A stretch of DNA of 64,000 bases from Janthinobacterium sp. SUN073 (GCF_030397665.1 NZ_JAPUBT010000005.1:1-64000), one strand, 5' to 3'; positions 54,278 to 63,325 are shown, numbered from the stretch's first letter. Notes: generated from the letters alone by a model not told the origin. Numbers and translations: made by a program.

Positions 54278-57200
54278 ATGTCCTTAGACTTAACAAAAGC
54301 CCTCCCCAAGCCCGGCAACCGCTATGCGCTGCCCGCCCTGTATGGTTCATCCGACGCCTATGCCCTGGCGCTGGCCGCTTTGGCCTTGAAAGCGCGGGGC
54401 CAGATGCTGGCCGTGGTGGTGGCGCAAGCCAGCGACGGCCAGCGCCTGCTCGATGAAATCCCGTGGTTCGGCGGCAAGGAACTGCGCTGCCATCTGCTGC
54501 CGGACTGGGAAACCCTGCCCTACGACGCCTTTTCGCCGCACCAGGACCTGGTCTCCGAGCGCCTGGCCACCTTGCATGAAATCCAGACGCGCCAGTGCGA
54601 CGTGCTGATCGTGCCGGCCACCACGGCGCTGGTGCGCCTGGCGCCGCCGTCGTTCCTCGCTGCCTACACCTTCTTCTTCAAGAAGGGCGAAAAGCTCGAC
54701 GAAGCGCGCCTGAAGTCGCAGCTGACCCTGGCCGGCTACAGTCATGTGTCGCAAGTGATGTCGCCCGGCGAATACTCGGTGCGCGGCGGCCTGCTCGACC
54801 TGTTCCCCATGGGGTCAAGCCTGCCCTACCGCCTGGACCTGTTCGGCGACACCATCGAGACCATCCGCACGTTTGACGCCGACACCCAGCGCTCGCTGTA
54901 TCCCGTGCACGAAGTGCGGCTGCTGCCGGGGCGCGAATTTCCCATGGACGAAGCGGCGCGCACCACCTTCCGCAACCGCTGGCGCGAACAGTTCGAGGGC
55001 GACCCGTCGCGCTCGGTGGTCTACAAGGACATCAGCAGCGGCATCGCCTCGGCCGGCATCGAATATTATTTACCCCTGTTCTTCGAGCAGACGGCCACCC
55101 TGTTCGACTACCTGCCGCCCGACGCTTCGCTGGCCCTGGTGGGCGAGATCGACTCTGCCATCGGGCGCTTCTGGACCGATACCCAGTCGCGCTACCGCTT
55201 TTTGAAGGCCGACCGCGAGCGGCCGATTTTGCCGCCCGAATCGCTGTTCCTGTCCGACGAGCAGTTCTTCGGCCTGGCCAAGCCCTACCCGCGCCTGGCG
55301 ATTGCGAAATCGAACGACGCGCTGGCCTCCGAACTGTCGGCGCCCGTGCCGAACATCGCCGTCAACCGCCGCGCCGACGACCCGCTGGCCAATCTGCGCA
55401 GCTATCTGCTGCAATCGGGCCGCCGCGTGATGATCTGCGCCGAATCGAACGGCCGCCGCGAAACCTTGCAGCAGTACTTCACCGAATACGATCTGCACCT
55501 GACGCCGGTGGAAGGCAGCGATGGTTTTTTGCAGTCCGACGCCAAGCTGATGCTGGGCGTGGCGCCGCTGCATGCGGGCTTCGAGCTGTTCACGCCGGAC
55601 GGCAATCTCGCCTTCATCACGGAAACCGAGCTGTATGCCGGCTCCGGCCGCCGCGTCGGCACCAAGAAGCAGGAAGGCGTGACGCAGGTCGAATCGATGG
55701 TGCGCGACCTGTCGGAACTGAAAATCGGCGACCCGGTGGTGCACATCAACCACGGCATCGGGCGCTACATGGGCCTGACCAGCATGGACCTTGGCGAAGG
55801 CGAGACGGAATTCCTGCACCTCGAATACGCCAAGGACACCAAGCTGTACGTGCCGGTGTCGCAGCTGCATGTGATCTCGCGCTATTCGGGCGCGTCGCCG
55901 GAAGACGCACCGCTGCACTCGCTCGGCTCGGGCCAGTGGGAAAAAGCGAAAAAGCGCGCGGCCGAACAGGTGCGCGACACGGCCGCCGAACTGCTCAACC
56001 TGTATGCGCGCCGCGCGCTGCGCCAGGGCCACTCGTTCGAGTTCTCGTCGCACGACTACCAGCGCTTCGCCGACAGCTTCGGCTTCGACGAGACGCCGGA
56101 CCAGGCCGAGGCTATCCGCAACGTCATCAAGGACATGACCTCGGGCAAACCGATGGATCGCCTGGTGTGCGGCGACGTCGGCTTCGGCAAGACGGAAGTG
56201 GCCCTGCGCGCGGCCTTCATCGCCGTGATGGGCGGCAAGCAGGTAGCGATCCTGGCGCCCACCACCCTGCTGGCCGAGCAGCATGCGCAAACCTTCGCCG
56301 ACCGCTTCGCCGACTGGCCCGTGCGCATCGCGGAATTGTCGCGCTTCCGCAGCGGCAAGGAGATCACGCAGGCGTTCAAGGGCATGGCCGACGGCACCAT
56401 CGACATCGTCATCGGCACGCACAAGCTGCTGTCCGATGACGTGAAGTTTACCCGTTTGGGCCTGGTCATCATCGACGAGGAACACAGGTTCGGCGTGCGC
56501 CAGAAGGAAGCATTGAAAGCCTTGCGCGCGGAAGTGGACGTGCTGACCCTGACGGCCACGCCGATCCCGCGTACCCTGGGCATGGCGCTGGAAGGCTTGC
56601 GCGACTTTTCCATCATCGCCACGGCGCCGCAAAAGCGCCTGGCCATCAAGACTTTTGTCCGCAGCGAAGGCGAAGCGATCATCCGCGAAGCGTGCCTGCG
56701 CGAACTCAAACGCGGCGGCCAGATCTACTTCCTGCACAACGAGGTGGAAACCATCCAGAACCGCCTGGCCATGCTGACGGAACTGCTACCCGAGGCGCGC
56801 ATCGCCGTGGCGCACGGCCAGATGCACGAGCGCGACCTGGAAAAGGTCATGCGCGACTTCGTCGCCCAGCGTTTCAATATTTTGCTGTGCACGACGATCA
56901 TCGAAACGGGTATCGACGTGCCGACGGCGAACACCATCATCATGCACCGCGCCGACAAGTTCGGCCTGGCGCAGCTGCACCAGCTGCGCGGCCGCGTGGG
57001 CCGTTCGCATCACCAGGCCTACGCCTACCTGCTGGTGCACGACGTGCAGGGCCTGACAAAACTGGCGCAACGCCGCCTGGACGCCATCCAGCAGATGGAA
57101 GAACTGGGCAGCGGCTTTTACCTGGCCATGCACGACCTGGAAATCCGCGGCGCCGGCGAGGTGCTGGGCGAGAGCCAGTCGGGCGAGATGACGGAAATCG

Positions 57201-57721
57201 GCTTCCAGCTGTATTCGGACATGCTGCACGAAGCCGTGCGCTCGCTGAAGGCCGGCAAGGAGCCGGACCTGGCCGCGCCGCTGGCCTCGACCACCGAGAT
57301 CAACCTGCACGTGCCGGCCCTGCTGCCAGCCGATTTTTGCGGCGACGTGCACGAACGCCTGTCGATCTACAAGCGCCTGGCCAACTGCGCCACGCCAGAG
57401 AAAATCGACGATATCCAGGAAGAGCTGATCGACCGCTTCGGCAAGCTGCCCGATCCCGTGAAAGCGCTGATCGAGACGCACCGCCTGCGCATCGCGGCGA
57501 AAACCGTGGGCATCGTCAAGATCGATGTGCATGGCGAGGCGGCCACCTTGCAATTCATGGCCAAGCCCCCCATCGACCCGATGCGCATCATCGAGCTGAT
57601 CCAGAAGAACCGCCATATCAAGCTGCATGGCCAGGACAAGCTGAAAATCACGGCCGCCATGCCGGACCTGGCCGCGCGCGTGACGCAGATCAAGACCACC
57701 ATCAAGCAATTGACGGTGTAG
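54278..57721 (+). CDS. mfd: Transcription-repair coupling factor
   Basis: Mfd displaces RNA polymerase stalled at DNA damage and recruits UvrA. The 1147-residue product has the UvrB-like N-terminal part (FSPHQDLVSERLATL), the CarD-like RNA polymerase interaction domain near residues 480-560 (GDPVVHINHGIGRYMGL), the RecG-like translocase with Walker A GDVGFGKTE near residue 632, DEEHRFGV near 733, TATPIPRTL, TTIIETGIDVP and GRVGRS, and a C-terminal TRCF domain. Length is typical. No clear ribosome binding site precedes ATG 54278. Confidence 0.97.
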   Translation: MSLDLTKALPKPGNRYALPALYGSSDAYALALAALALKARGQMLAVVVAQASDGQRLLDEIPWFGGKELRCHLLPDWETLPYDAFSPHQDLVSERLATLHEIQTRQCDVLIVPATTALVRLAPPSFLAAYTFFFKKGEKLDEARLKSQLTLAGYSHVSQVMSPGEYSVRGGLLDLFPMGSSLPYRLDLFGDTIETIRTFDADTQRSLYPVHEVRLLPGREFPMDEAARTTFRNRWREQFEGDPSRSVVYKDISSGIASAGIEYYLPLFFEQTATLFDYLPPDASLALVGEIDSAIGRFWTDTQSRYRFLKADRERPILPPESLFLSDEQFFGLAKPYPRLAIAKSNDALASELSAPVPNIAVNRRADDPLANLRSYLLQSGRRVMICAESNGRRETLQQYFTEYDLHLTPVEGSDGFLQSDAKLMLGVAPLHAGFELFTPDGNLAFITETELYAGSGRRVGTKKQEGVTQVESMVRDLSELKIGDPVVHINHGIGRYMGLTSMDLGEGETEFLHLEYAKDTKLYVPVSQLHVISRYSGASPEDAPLHSLGSGQWEKAKKRAAEQVRDTAAELLNLYARRALRQGHSFEFSSHDYQRFADSFGFDETPDQAEAIRNVIKDMTSGKPMDRLVCGDVGFGKTEVALRAAFIAVMGGKQVAILAPTTLLAEQHAQTFADRFADWPVRIAELSRFRSGKEITQAFKGMADGTIDIVIGTHKLLSDDVKFTRLGLVIIDEEHRFGVRQKEALKALRAEVDVLTLTATPIPRTLGMALEGLRDFSIIATAPQKRLAIKTFVRSEGEAIIREACLRELKRGGQIYFLHNEVETIQNRLAMLTELLPEARIAVAHGQMHERDLEKVMRDFVAQRFNILLCTTIIETGIDVPTANTIIMHRADKFGLAQLHQLRGRVGRSHHQAYAYLLVHDVQGLTKLAQRRLDAIQQMEELGSGFYLAMHDLEIRGAGEVLGESQSGEMTEIGFQLYSDMLHEAVRSLKAGKEPDLAAPLASTTEINLHVPALLPADFCGDVHERLSIYKRLANCATPEKIDDIQEELIDRFGKLPDPVKALIETHRLRIAAKTVGIVKIDVHGEAATLQFMAKPPIDPMRIIELIQKNRHIKLHGQDKLKITAAMPDLAARVTQIKTTIKQLTV

Positions 57722-57752
57722 ACCATTTCGACCATTTATGCAGGATAGCCCC

Positions 57753-58619
57753 ATGACCAACACGACTTCCATCACCATGAACCTGATCCTGCAGGGCCTG
57801 GACGGCGACAGCGCCCGCCTCGATCGCATCGCCGCGCTGGCCGCGCCCACGTCCGTCACGCGCCTGGGGCCGAACGCCGTGCGCTGCGAGCAGATCGCCT
57901 ATTCGCCCGCGCTGCGCCCCACCATCGAAGTGGCGGCCCAGGCGGCCCAGCTGGACGCCACCTACATGATGGGCCAGCGCGAACTCAGCGAATTCAAGCT
58001 CGTGGCGATGGATATGGATTCGACCCTGATCACCATCGAGTGCATCGATGAAATCGCCGACATGCAGGGCCTCAAGCCGCAAGTGGCGGCCATCACGGAA
58101 GCGGCCATGCGCGGCGAGCTCGATTTTGCGGCCAGCCTGAAGCAGCGCGTGGCCCTGCTCGAAGGTCTGGACGCGTCGGCCCTGCAGCGCGTCTACGACG
58201 AACGTTTAAAACTGTCGCCGGGCGCGGAAGCCATGCTGGCGGCCGTGCAGAAGGCCGGCCTGAAAACCCTGCTGGTGTCGGGCGGCTTCACCTTCTTCAC
58301 CGAGCGCCTGAAGGAACGCCTGGGCCTCGATTACACGCATGCGAATGAGCTGGAAATCGTCGACGGCAAGCTGACGGGCCGGGTTTTGGGCGGCATCGTC
58401 GACGCCGAGGAAAAGCAGCGCACGGTGGAGCGCGTGTGCGCGCAGATGGGCATTAAGCCAGCGCAAGCCATCGTCATGGGCGACGGCGCCAACGACTTGA
58501 AAATGATGGGCATCGCCGGCCTGTCGGTGGCCTTCCGCGCCAAGCCCGTGGTGCGTTCGCAAGCCGATGTGGCGCTGAACTTCGTGGGACTCGATGGCTT
58601 GCTGAACGTATTGACCTGA
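57753..58619 (+). CDS. serB: Phosphoserine phosphatase
   Basis: Last step of serine synthesis: O-phosphoserine to serine. The 288-residue HAD phosphatase has an N-terminal ACT-like region, then motif I VAMDMDSTLITIECIDEIAD in part, motif II LLVSGGFTFFTERL and motif III/IV IVMGDGANDLKMMGIAGLSVAF in part. I start at ATG 57753 with AGGA about 9 bases upstream; the ATG at 57738 adds five residues. It follows mfd by 31 bp and may share its transcript. Confidence 0.94.
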   Translation: MTNTTSITMNLILQGLDGDSARLDRIAALAAPTSVTRLGPNAVRCEQIAYSPALRPTIEVAAQAAQLDATYMMGQRELSEFKLVAMDMDSTLITIECIDEIADMQGLKPQVAAITEAAMRGELDFAASLKQRVALLEGLDASALQRVYDERLKLSPGAEAMLAAVQKAGLKTLLVSGGFTFFTERLKERLGLDYTHANELEIVDGKLTGRVLGGIVDAEEKQRTVERVCAQMGIKPAQAIVMGDGANDLKMMGIAGLSVAFRAKPVVRSQADVALNFVGLDGLLNVLT

Positions 58620-58658
58620 CTTGGCGCTATCTGGCGGACGGTGCGCGCACGATGGCAT

Positions 58659-58680
58659 AAGTTTGCTATATTGCAAACTT
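58659..58680. repeat. Small perfect inverted repeat before the nucleotidyltransferase-like gene
   Basis: AAGTTTGC-TATATT-GCAAACTT is an 8-bp palindrome around an A/T core, about 40 bp upstream of the next start. It may be an operator over a -10-like TATATT; it lacks a T-run for a terminator. Confidence 0.45.
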
Positions 58681-58717
58681 GTGACTACCAAGCTTGCCCA
58701 TCGTGAAAGAACACCGT

Positions 58718-59446
58718 ATGCCGCCATCGCTGCCAGAAGAGATACAACGCCACCTGGATGTGTTCGTCGCCGCCGCGCAAACGGCCTTCGGTGCTGACCT
58801 TGCCGCCGCCGTGCTGTTTGGCTCGGCCGCGGACGGCCAGTTGCGCGCCACCTCCGACGTCAACCTGCTGTTGCTGCTCAAGCGCTTTACGCCGCAAGCG
58901 GCCGATGCGCTGCGCGGGCCCTTGCGCCTGGCGCACGCCGCCATCGATTTGCAGGTGATGTTCCTGCTCGAGAGCGAGTTGCCGCAGGCCGCCGACGCCT
59001 TCGCCGTCAAGTTCGCCGACATCATCGCGCGCCATCGAGTGCTGCTGGGCGTTGATCCTTTCGCCAGCCTGCACACCAGCCGCGATGCCGTACTGCGCCG
59101 GCTGCGGCAAGTGCTGCTGAACCAGCAGGTGCGCATGCGCGAACGGTATATGCTATTGAGCCTGAACGAAGAACAGCTGGCCGGGGCCATCGCCGACGCG
59201 GCCGGCCCCCTGCGCTCGGCCGCCGCGTCGCTGGCGCAGCTGGAGGGCAAGTCCGCGCAGTCCGGCAAGCAGGCGCTCGAAGCGTTTGTCGACCAGCTGG
59301 GCGAGCCGGCCCTGCACACGGCCCTGCAAGCCATGTCGGCAGCGCGCGAAACGGCGCGCCTGGCGCCGGGGCAGGCCCTGCCCGCCTTCACCAGCCTGAT
59401 GGCCATTACCGAACGCTTGCGCGAACACGCGGAGACCATGCGGTGA
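58718..59446 (+). CDS. Nucleotidyltransferase-like protein with altered active site
   Basis: A 242-residue protein whose N-terminal 100 residues follow the NTP_transf_2 / Pol-beta-like pattern: AAVLFGSAADGQLRATSDVNLLLLL. The usual GSx(n)DxD motif appears as GS...SDVN, with Asn at the second acidic position, so catalysis may be weakened or lost. The C-terminal half is helical, HEPN-like in feel. The ATG at 58718 has GAAAGAA upstream; TTG 58694 and GTG 58703 are alternatives. Its stop overlaps the next gene by four bases, so it is the first gene of the MNIO-linked set. Confidence 0.7.
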   Translation: MPPSLPEEIQRHLDVFVAAAQTAFGADLAAAVLFGSAADGQLRATSDVNLLLLLKRFTPQAADALRGPLRLAHAAIDLQVMFLLESELPQAADAFAVKFADIIARHRVLLGVDPFASLHTSRDAVLRRLRQVLLNQQVRMRERYMLLSLNEEQLAGAIADAAGPLRSAAASLAQLEGKSAQSGKQALEAFVDQLGEPALHTALQAMSAARETARLAPGQALPAFTSLMAITERLREHAETMR

Positions 59447-60345
59447 ACGGCGTCAATCCGTTCGACTGGAGCGGGCCCTGGTTCCTGCTGGCCTACCTGA
59501 TCTTCGGCCTGCTCGTGTACTACCTCGCGCGCGAGCTGCTGATCCGCCAGGAATTGCGCAATCCGCACGCCCAGCTGTCGCTGGCCGATGACCCTTACCG
59601 CATCGCCTTCCTGCGCGGCGGCGCCCTCGAAGCCGTGAAAATCGCCGCCATCGTGCTGGTCGACCGCGGCTTGCTGCGCGCCGATGGCCCGCTGCTGGAA
59701 ACGGCCAACGCCGACAGCCTGCGCTTCGCCAGCCATGACATCGAACGCGACGTGCTACGGCTGTACCTGGGCCGCCAGGGCCACAGCAAGGAACTGGCCG
59801 CGCAGGCGGACATGCTGCCATCGTGCCGCGCCTACCAGGACAGCTTGACGCAGCAGGAATTGCTGCTCGGCCCGCCGCTGCTGCGCCGGCGCGAACGCAT
59901 CACCTGGCCCGCGCACTGGCTGCTGCTGACGGTGGCCGGCGTCAAGGCCGTCATCGCCATCAGCCGCCAGCACTACAACCTGCTGTTCCTGGCGCTGCTG
60001 CTGGCGGTATTCCTGCTCATGCTGCGCGGCTTGCGCACCCAGGCGATCAGCTGGAGCGCGCAGCGGCTGCTGACCGACCTGCGCATGCTGTTTGGCCGCC
60101 TGAACATGCGCTCGTCGCGCCTGAACGCAGGCAGCAGCAGCGCCGACATGGCCCTGCTGGCCGCCATCTTCGGCCTCGGCGCCCTGCCCCTGTCCGTGTA
60201 CGCGTATGTCGCCGAGCTGTACCCGGTGCCCCGGCACAGCAGCGACTCCTCGTCCGGCAGCACGGGCGACTCGTCATCGGGCGGCGGTGATGGCGGCGGC
60301 AGCGGCTGTGGCGGTTGCGGCGGTGGCGGCGGCTGTGGCAGTTAG
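59443..60345 (+). CDS. TIGR04222-type membrane protein with Gly/Ser/Cys-rich C-terminal tail
   Basis: A 300-residue protein with a TM helix at about 12-30, a cytoplasmic-looking region (35-150), two further TM helices around 158-200 and another near 235-255. The layout and the DPYRIAFLRGGALEAVKIAAIVLVDRG segment in part match what I recall of the TIGR04222 domain. The last 40 residues are low complexity: a Ser/Asp/Gly part, then Gly with four Cys in the pattern SGCGGCGGGGGCGS (three Cys in these last residues). The GTG start overlaps the upstream stop; the stop is inside the DUF692-type gene. The tail is a candidate substrate for the adjacent enzyme. Confidence 0.8.
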   Translation: MNGVNPFDWSGPWFLLAYLIFGLLVYYLARELLIRQELRNPHAQLSLADDPYRIAFLRGGALEAVKIAAIVLVDRGLLRADGPLLETANADSLRFASHDIERDVLRLYLGRQGHSKELAAQADMLPSCRAYQDSLTQQELLLGPPLLRRRERITWPAHWLLLTVAGVKAVIAISRQHYNLLFLALLLAVFLLMLRGLRTQAISWSAQRLLTDLRMLFGRLNMRSSRLNAGSSSADMALLAAIFGLGALPLSVYAYVAELYPVPRHSSDSSSGSTGDSSSGGGDGGGSGCGGCGGGGGCGS

Positions 60346-61189
60346 CCAGGAAACCGCGCGCGACCGCGTCGGCCTGGGCTGGCGCGGCGAACTGGCTGCC
60401 GGCATCCTGTCCAACCTGGCGCACATCGATGTGCTGGAAGTGATCGCCGACGATTATTACCACGCCCCGCGCGCCGGCATCGCCGCCCTGTGCAGCCTGG
60501 CGCGCCAGGTGCCGGTGAGCCTGCACGGCGTCGGCATGGGGCTGGCCTCGACGATTCCCGCCGACCCGCGCCGCCTGCATGCGATGGCGCGCCTGATGAA
60601 GACGGTGCAGGCGGAGTCGTGGTCAGAGCACCTGAGTTTCGTGCGCGCCGGCGGCGTGGAAATCGGCCACCTGGCGGCGCCGCCGCGCACACCGCTCAGC
60701 GCCGCCGGCGCGATCGCCAATATCGCGCTGGCCACGCGCATCGTCGGCAGCGCGCCACTGATGGAAAACATCGCCACCCTGGTCCAGCCTCCCGCCAGCA
60801 CCCTGGACGAAGCCGCATGGCTGACGCAGATTATCCACGGCGCGCACGTGCCGCTGCTGCTGGACCTGCACAACCTGTATGCGAATGCCGTCAATGCTGG
60901 CGAGGCGCCGGAGCAATTGCTGCTGCGCCTGCCCCTGGACCGGGTCGGCGCCGTGCACCTGAGCGGCGGCCACTGGATAGCCGCGCCGGGCGGTGGCCAG
61001 CGCTTGCTGGACGACCATCTGCACGACGTGCCGCCCGCCGTCTTCGAGCTATTGACCCAGCTGGCGCGCCTGGCACCGCAACCCTTGACGGTGATCGTCG
61101 AACGCGACGGCAATTACCCGTCGTTCGAGCATGTGCTGGGCCAACTGGAGCTGGCGCGCGCTGCCTTGCGCGCGGGGCGCAGCGCATGA
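60335..61189 (+). CDS. DUF692 / MNIO-family multinuclear iron-dependent oxidative enzyme
   Basis: A 284-residue TIM-barrel protein of the DUF692 family, which includes MbnB and TglH, iron enzymes that modify cysteine in peptides. Conserved polar positions are all present: LEVIADDYY, VSLHGVGMGL, WSEHLSFVRAGGVEIGHL in part, MENIATL, LLDLHNLYANAVN, VHLSGGHWI, DDHLHDVP and VIVERDGNYPS. I start at a GTG at 60335, overlapping the TIGR04222-type gene by 11 bases; the frame upstream is an Ala/Val shadow of the Gly-rich tail. The next small gene overlaps its stop by four bases. Confidence 0.85.
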   Translation: MAVSQETARDRVGLGWRGELAAGILSNLAHIDVLEVIADDYYHAPRAGIAALCSLARQVPVSLHGVGMGLASTIPADPRRLHAMARLMKTVQAESWSEHLSFVRAGGVEIGHLAAPPRTPLSAAGAIANIALATRIVGSAPLMENIATLVQPPASTLDEAAWLTQIIHGAHVPLLLDLHNLYANAVNAGEAPEQLLLRLPLDRVGAVHLSGGHWIAAPGGGQRLLDDHLHDVPPAVFELLTQLARLAPQPLTVIVERDGNYPSFEHVLGQLELARAALRAGRSA

Positions 61190-61452
61190 GCTCTCCCGCA
61201 CTCGAGATCTTTCTGGCCAGGCTGTACACGGACGAGGCCCTGCGTGCCGCCTTCCTGCTGGAACCCCGTGCGCAAGCCTTGCAGCACGGCTTGTCGCCGC
61301 AGGAAGCGGAGGCGATGGCGGCCATGGATCGCGTCGGCCTGCAGATGGCGGCGGCCAGCTATCGCAGCAAACGGGCCGGGCGCGCCGCACATGGCCCCCG
61401 GGCCTCGCCGGCGCAGCGCTGGTGGCGCCGGCTTCTGGCTGCCTGGACCTGA
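61186..61452 (+). CDS. Small helical partner protein of the DUF692-type enzyme
   Basis: An 88-residue protein starting MSSPALEIFLARLYTDEALRA, with a helical FLxRLxxDxxLRxxFLxxP-like pattern also found in LigA-like and nif11-like small domains, then a basic Arg-rich tail. The ATG overlaps the DUF692-type stop (ATGA). MNIO enzymes usually need a small partner that binds the substrate leader; position and size fit that role, but this is inference. It converges with the hydrolase gene 4 bp downstream. Confidence 0.7.
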   Translation: MSSPALEIFLARLYTDEALRAAFLLEPRAQALQHGLSPQEAEAMAAMDRVGLQMAAASYRSKRAGRAAHGPRASPAQRWWRRLLAAWT

Positions 61453-61456
61453 CAGC

Positions 61457-63325
61457 CTACAGCTGCCACAGACGCAGCGGCAGCAAGCCCCACCAGGCCA
61501 GCACCAGAAGCAATTGCAGCGCCGCCAGCAAGGCGATCCAATCCCATTTCACCCACGAACCCGCCTCGGCTGCCGTGCCACGGCTGCGCCAGCAGCGCGC
61601 CAGGCCAAACGCCATGGACAGCGGCAATGCGCCCGTGACCAGCGCCAGCAGCACGCTGGCCACGGTGACATCGCCCAGGCGCAGGTAAGACTGAAAATAG
61701 AAAAACGGCAGCGGCAAGAGCAGCGCCAGCTGCGACAGCAGGGGCGCGAACAGATGGTCGCCCCGCGCCAGGCGGCGCAGCGCGGCGCGCCAGACACCCA
61801 CCACCAGCACATACAGCAAGCCCGCCATGCCCAGCGCCAGGCTGCCCCACAAGACCAGCATGCGCAGCATCGATACCCGCTCATAGCTGCGCAAGCCGTC
61901 GCTGAGGATATGCTTGCCATCCTCCTGCAGCAGCACGTGCGATGGCGTGCTGCGGTCGCTGGCGCGGAACAGCAAGCCGCCCACCGGTTCCAGTTCCTTC
62001 GGCTCGCCCTGGAACGGGATCAGGAACAGCGACTCGCCATCCCATTTCAGACGCGTAAAGCCGAAGACGGCATCGACCCAGGCCATGCTGGCCATGGGGC
62101 TGGGTGACGGCACATACACGCCCTGCCAGTTTTCCACCGTGGGCGCGGGCGTGCCCTGCGGCGCTGGCGCGCGCAGCGGCAGCTCCAGGTCGCGCAGCAG
62201 CAGGCGGTTGAAGCGTTCATAGTCGGCTGCCTCCGCATCCGTATTGAAGGCCACGAAGAAGGCGCTGTCCTGCTCCGGGTAGATGCACAGCATGGCGCGA
62301 AAACCCACGGCCGTGCCAGGGTGGCAGGCGCCCACCACATTGTGGCGGTCGCGCACGGCAAGGGCCAGGCCGTGCCCCGTTGCCAGGCCCGCCTGCGCCG
62401 CATCCGTGCCAGCCGGTTCGGACAAGGCGCCCATCAGCGCCGGGTCGATGAAGCGCTGGTCCTGCAGCTTGCCGTCGCCCATCAGGAATTGCGCCAGCTT
62501 GCCCATGTCGGCCGCGGTGGTGGTAAATTGCGCGGCCGGACGCAGGTACTGCGGCACGGCCGCTTGCGCCACGCCATGCTCGAAGTGGCCCATGGCCAGG
62601 CGCGGATCAGCCCGCGCGCCCGTCTGCGTGACGAAAGTAAACGTGCTGTCCGCCATGCCCAGCGGCTGCAGCAGCTGCGCATTGAGGTAGCGCTCATACG
62701 GCTGGCCCGTCACCTTCTCGATCACCATGCCCAGCAAGCCATAAGCCATGTTCGAATACGCATAGCGGCTGCCGGGCCGCGCGCGCACGCGCAGCAGATT
62801 GCGTCCGCCGTCAAAAGCGGCCGCCAGCGGCGTCTGCGGCGCCGGATTCATGCTGAACGCCTGCCAGAAGCGCACATTGTCGAGGCCGGACGTGTGCGCC
62901 AGCAGGTGGCGGATGCGCACGGGGTCGCTGGTCTGCCACGGGTTGTTCAGCGCCAGTTCCGGCAGCACCTGCTGCACGGGCGTGTCGAGTGTGAGCCGGT
63001 CTTCGCTGACCAGGCGCAAGACGCCCAGCGCCAGCGCCACCTTGCCCACGGAACCCACTTGCACGCGCGTGTCCGCCTGCATGGGTAGGTGCTTGGCGGC
63101 ATCGCGCTGGCCCGACGCGCCGACTTTGACTGTGCCATCGGGCAAGACTTCGCTCCAGACGGCGCCCGCCAGGCCCTCTTCCTTCAAGCCGGCGGCAAAC
63201 TCCGCCTCCAGCGCAGGCGCGGCGGCATGGGCCGCCGTGGCGCACAGCAGCAAGGCCGGCACGGCGCGCCGCAGCCATGACCCGGCGCGCGCGGTCCAGG
63301 TGGGATGTGGATGTGCTTTCAACAA
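61457..63325 (-). CDS. Beta-lactamase-fold serine hydrolase with C-terminal membrane domain
   Basis: About 622 residues. After a signal peptide ending AAHAAAP the class C beta-lactamase/esterase domain (about 40-385) shows SxxK as GSVGKVAL, the Tyr motif YAYSNMAYG and IRHLLAHTSGLD. A linker domain with beta strands follows (NWQGVYVPSPSPMASM in part), and the C-terminus has four to five hydrophobic helices. The family includes D-aminopeptidases, esterases and PBP4*-like proteins; the substrate is not evident. No ATG lies near the start; I use a TTG at 63325 with AAAAGG 9 bases upstream (alternative TTG at 63364). Confidence 0.85.
   Translation of the reverse strand: MLKAHPHPTWTARAGSWLRRAVPALLLCATAAHAAAPALEAEFAAGLKEEGLAGAVWSEVLPDGTVKVGASGQRDAAKHLPMQADTRVQVGSVGKVALALGVLRLVSEDRLTLDTPVQQVLPELALNNPWQTSDPVRIRHLLAHTSGLDNVRFWQAFSMNPAPQTPLAAAFDGGRNLLRVRARPGSRYAYSNMAYGLLGMVIEKVTGQPYERYLNAQLLQPLGMADSTFTFVTQTGARADPRLAMGHFEHGVAQAAVPQYLRPAAQFTTTAADMGKLAQFLMGDGKLQDQRFIDPALMGALSEPAGTDAAQAGLATGHGLALAVRDRHNVVGACHPGTAVGFRAMLCIYPEQDSAFFVAFNTDAEAADYERFNRLLLRDLELPLRAPAPQGTPAPTVENWQGVYVPSPSPMASMAWVDAVFGFTRLKWDGESLFLIPFQGEPKELEPVGGLLFRASDRSTPSHVLLQEDGKHILSDGLRSYERVSMLRMLVLWGSLALGMAGLLYVLVVGVWRAALRRLARGDHLFAPLLSQLALLLPLPFFYFQSYLRLGDVTVASVLLALVTGALPLSMAFGLARCWRSRGTAAEAGSWVKWDWIALLAALQLLLVLAWWGLLPLRLWQL

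Noticed and set aside
60206-60334. Ala/Val-rich N-terminal extension of the DUF692-type protein that could look like a signal peptide
   Set aside because: It is the shadow of the Gly/Cys codons of the overlapping membrane protein gene; DUF692 enzymes are cytoplasmic and the family core begins right after GTG 60335.
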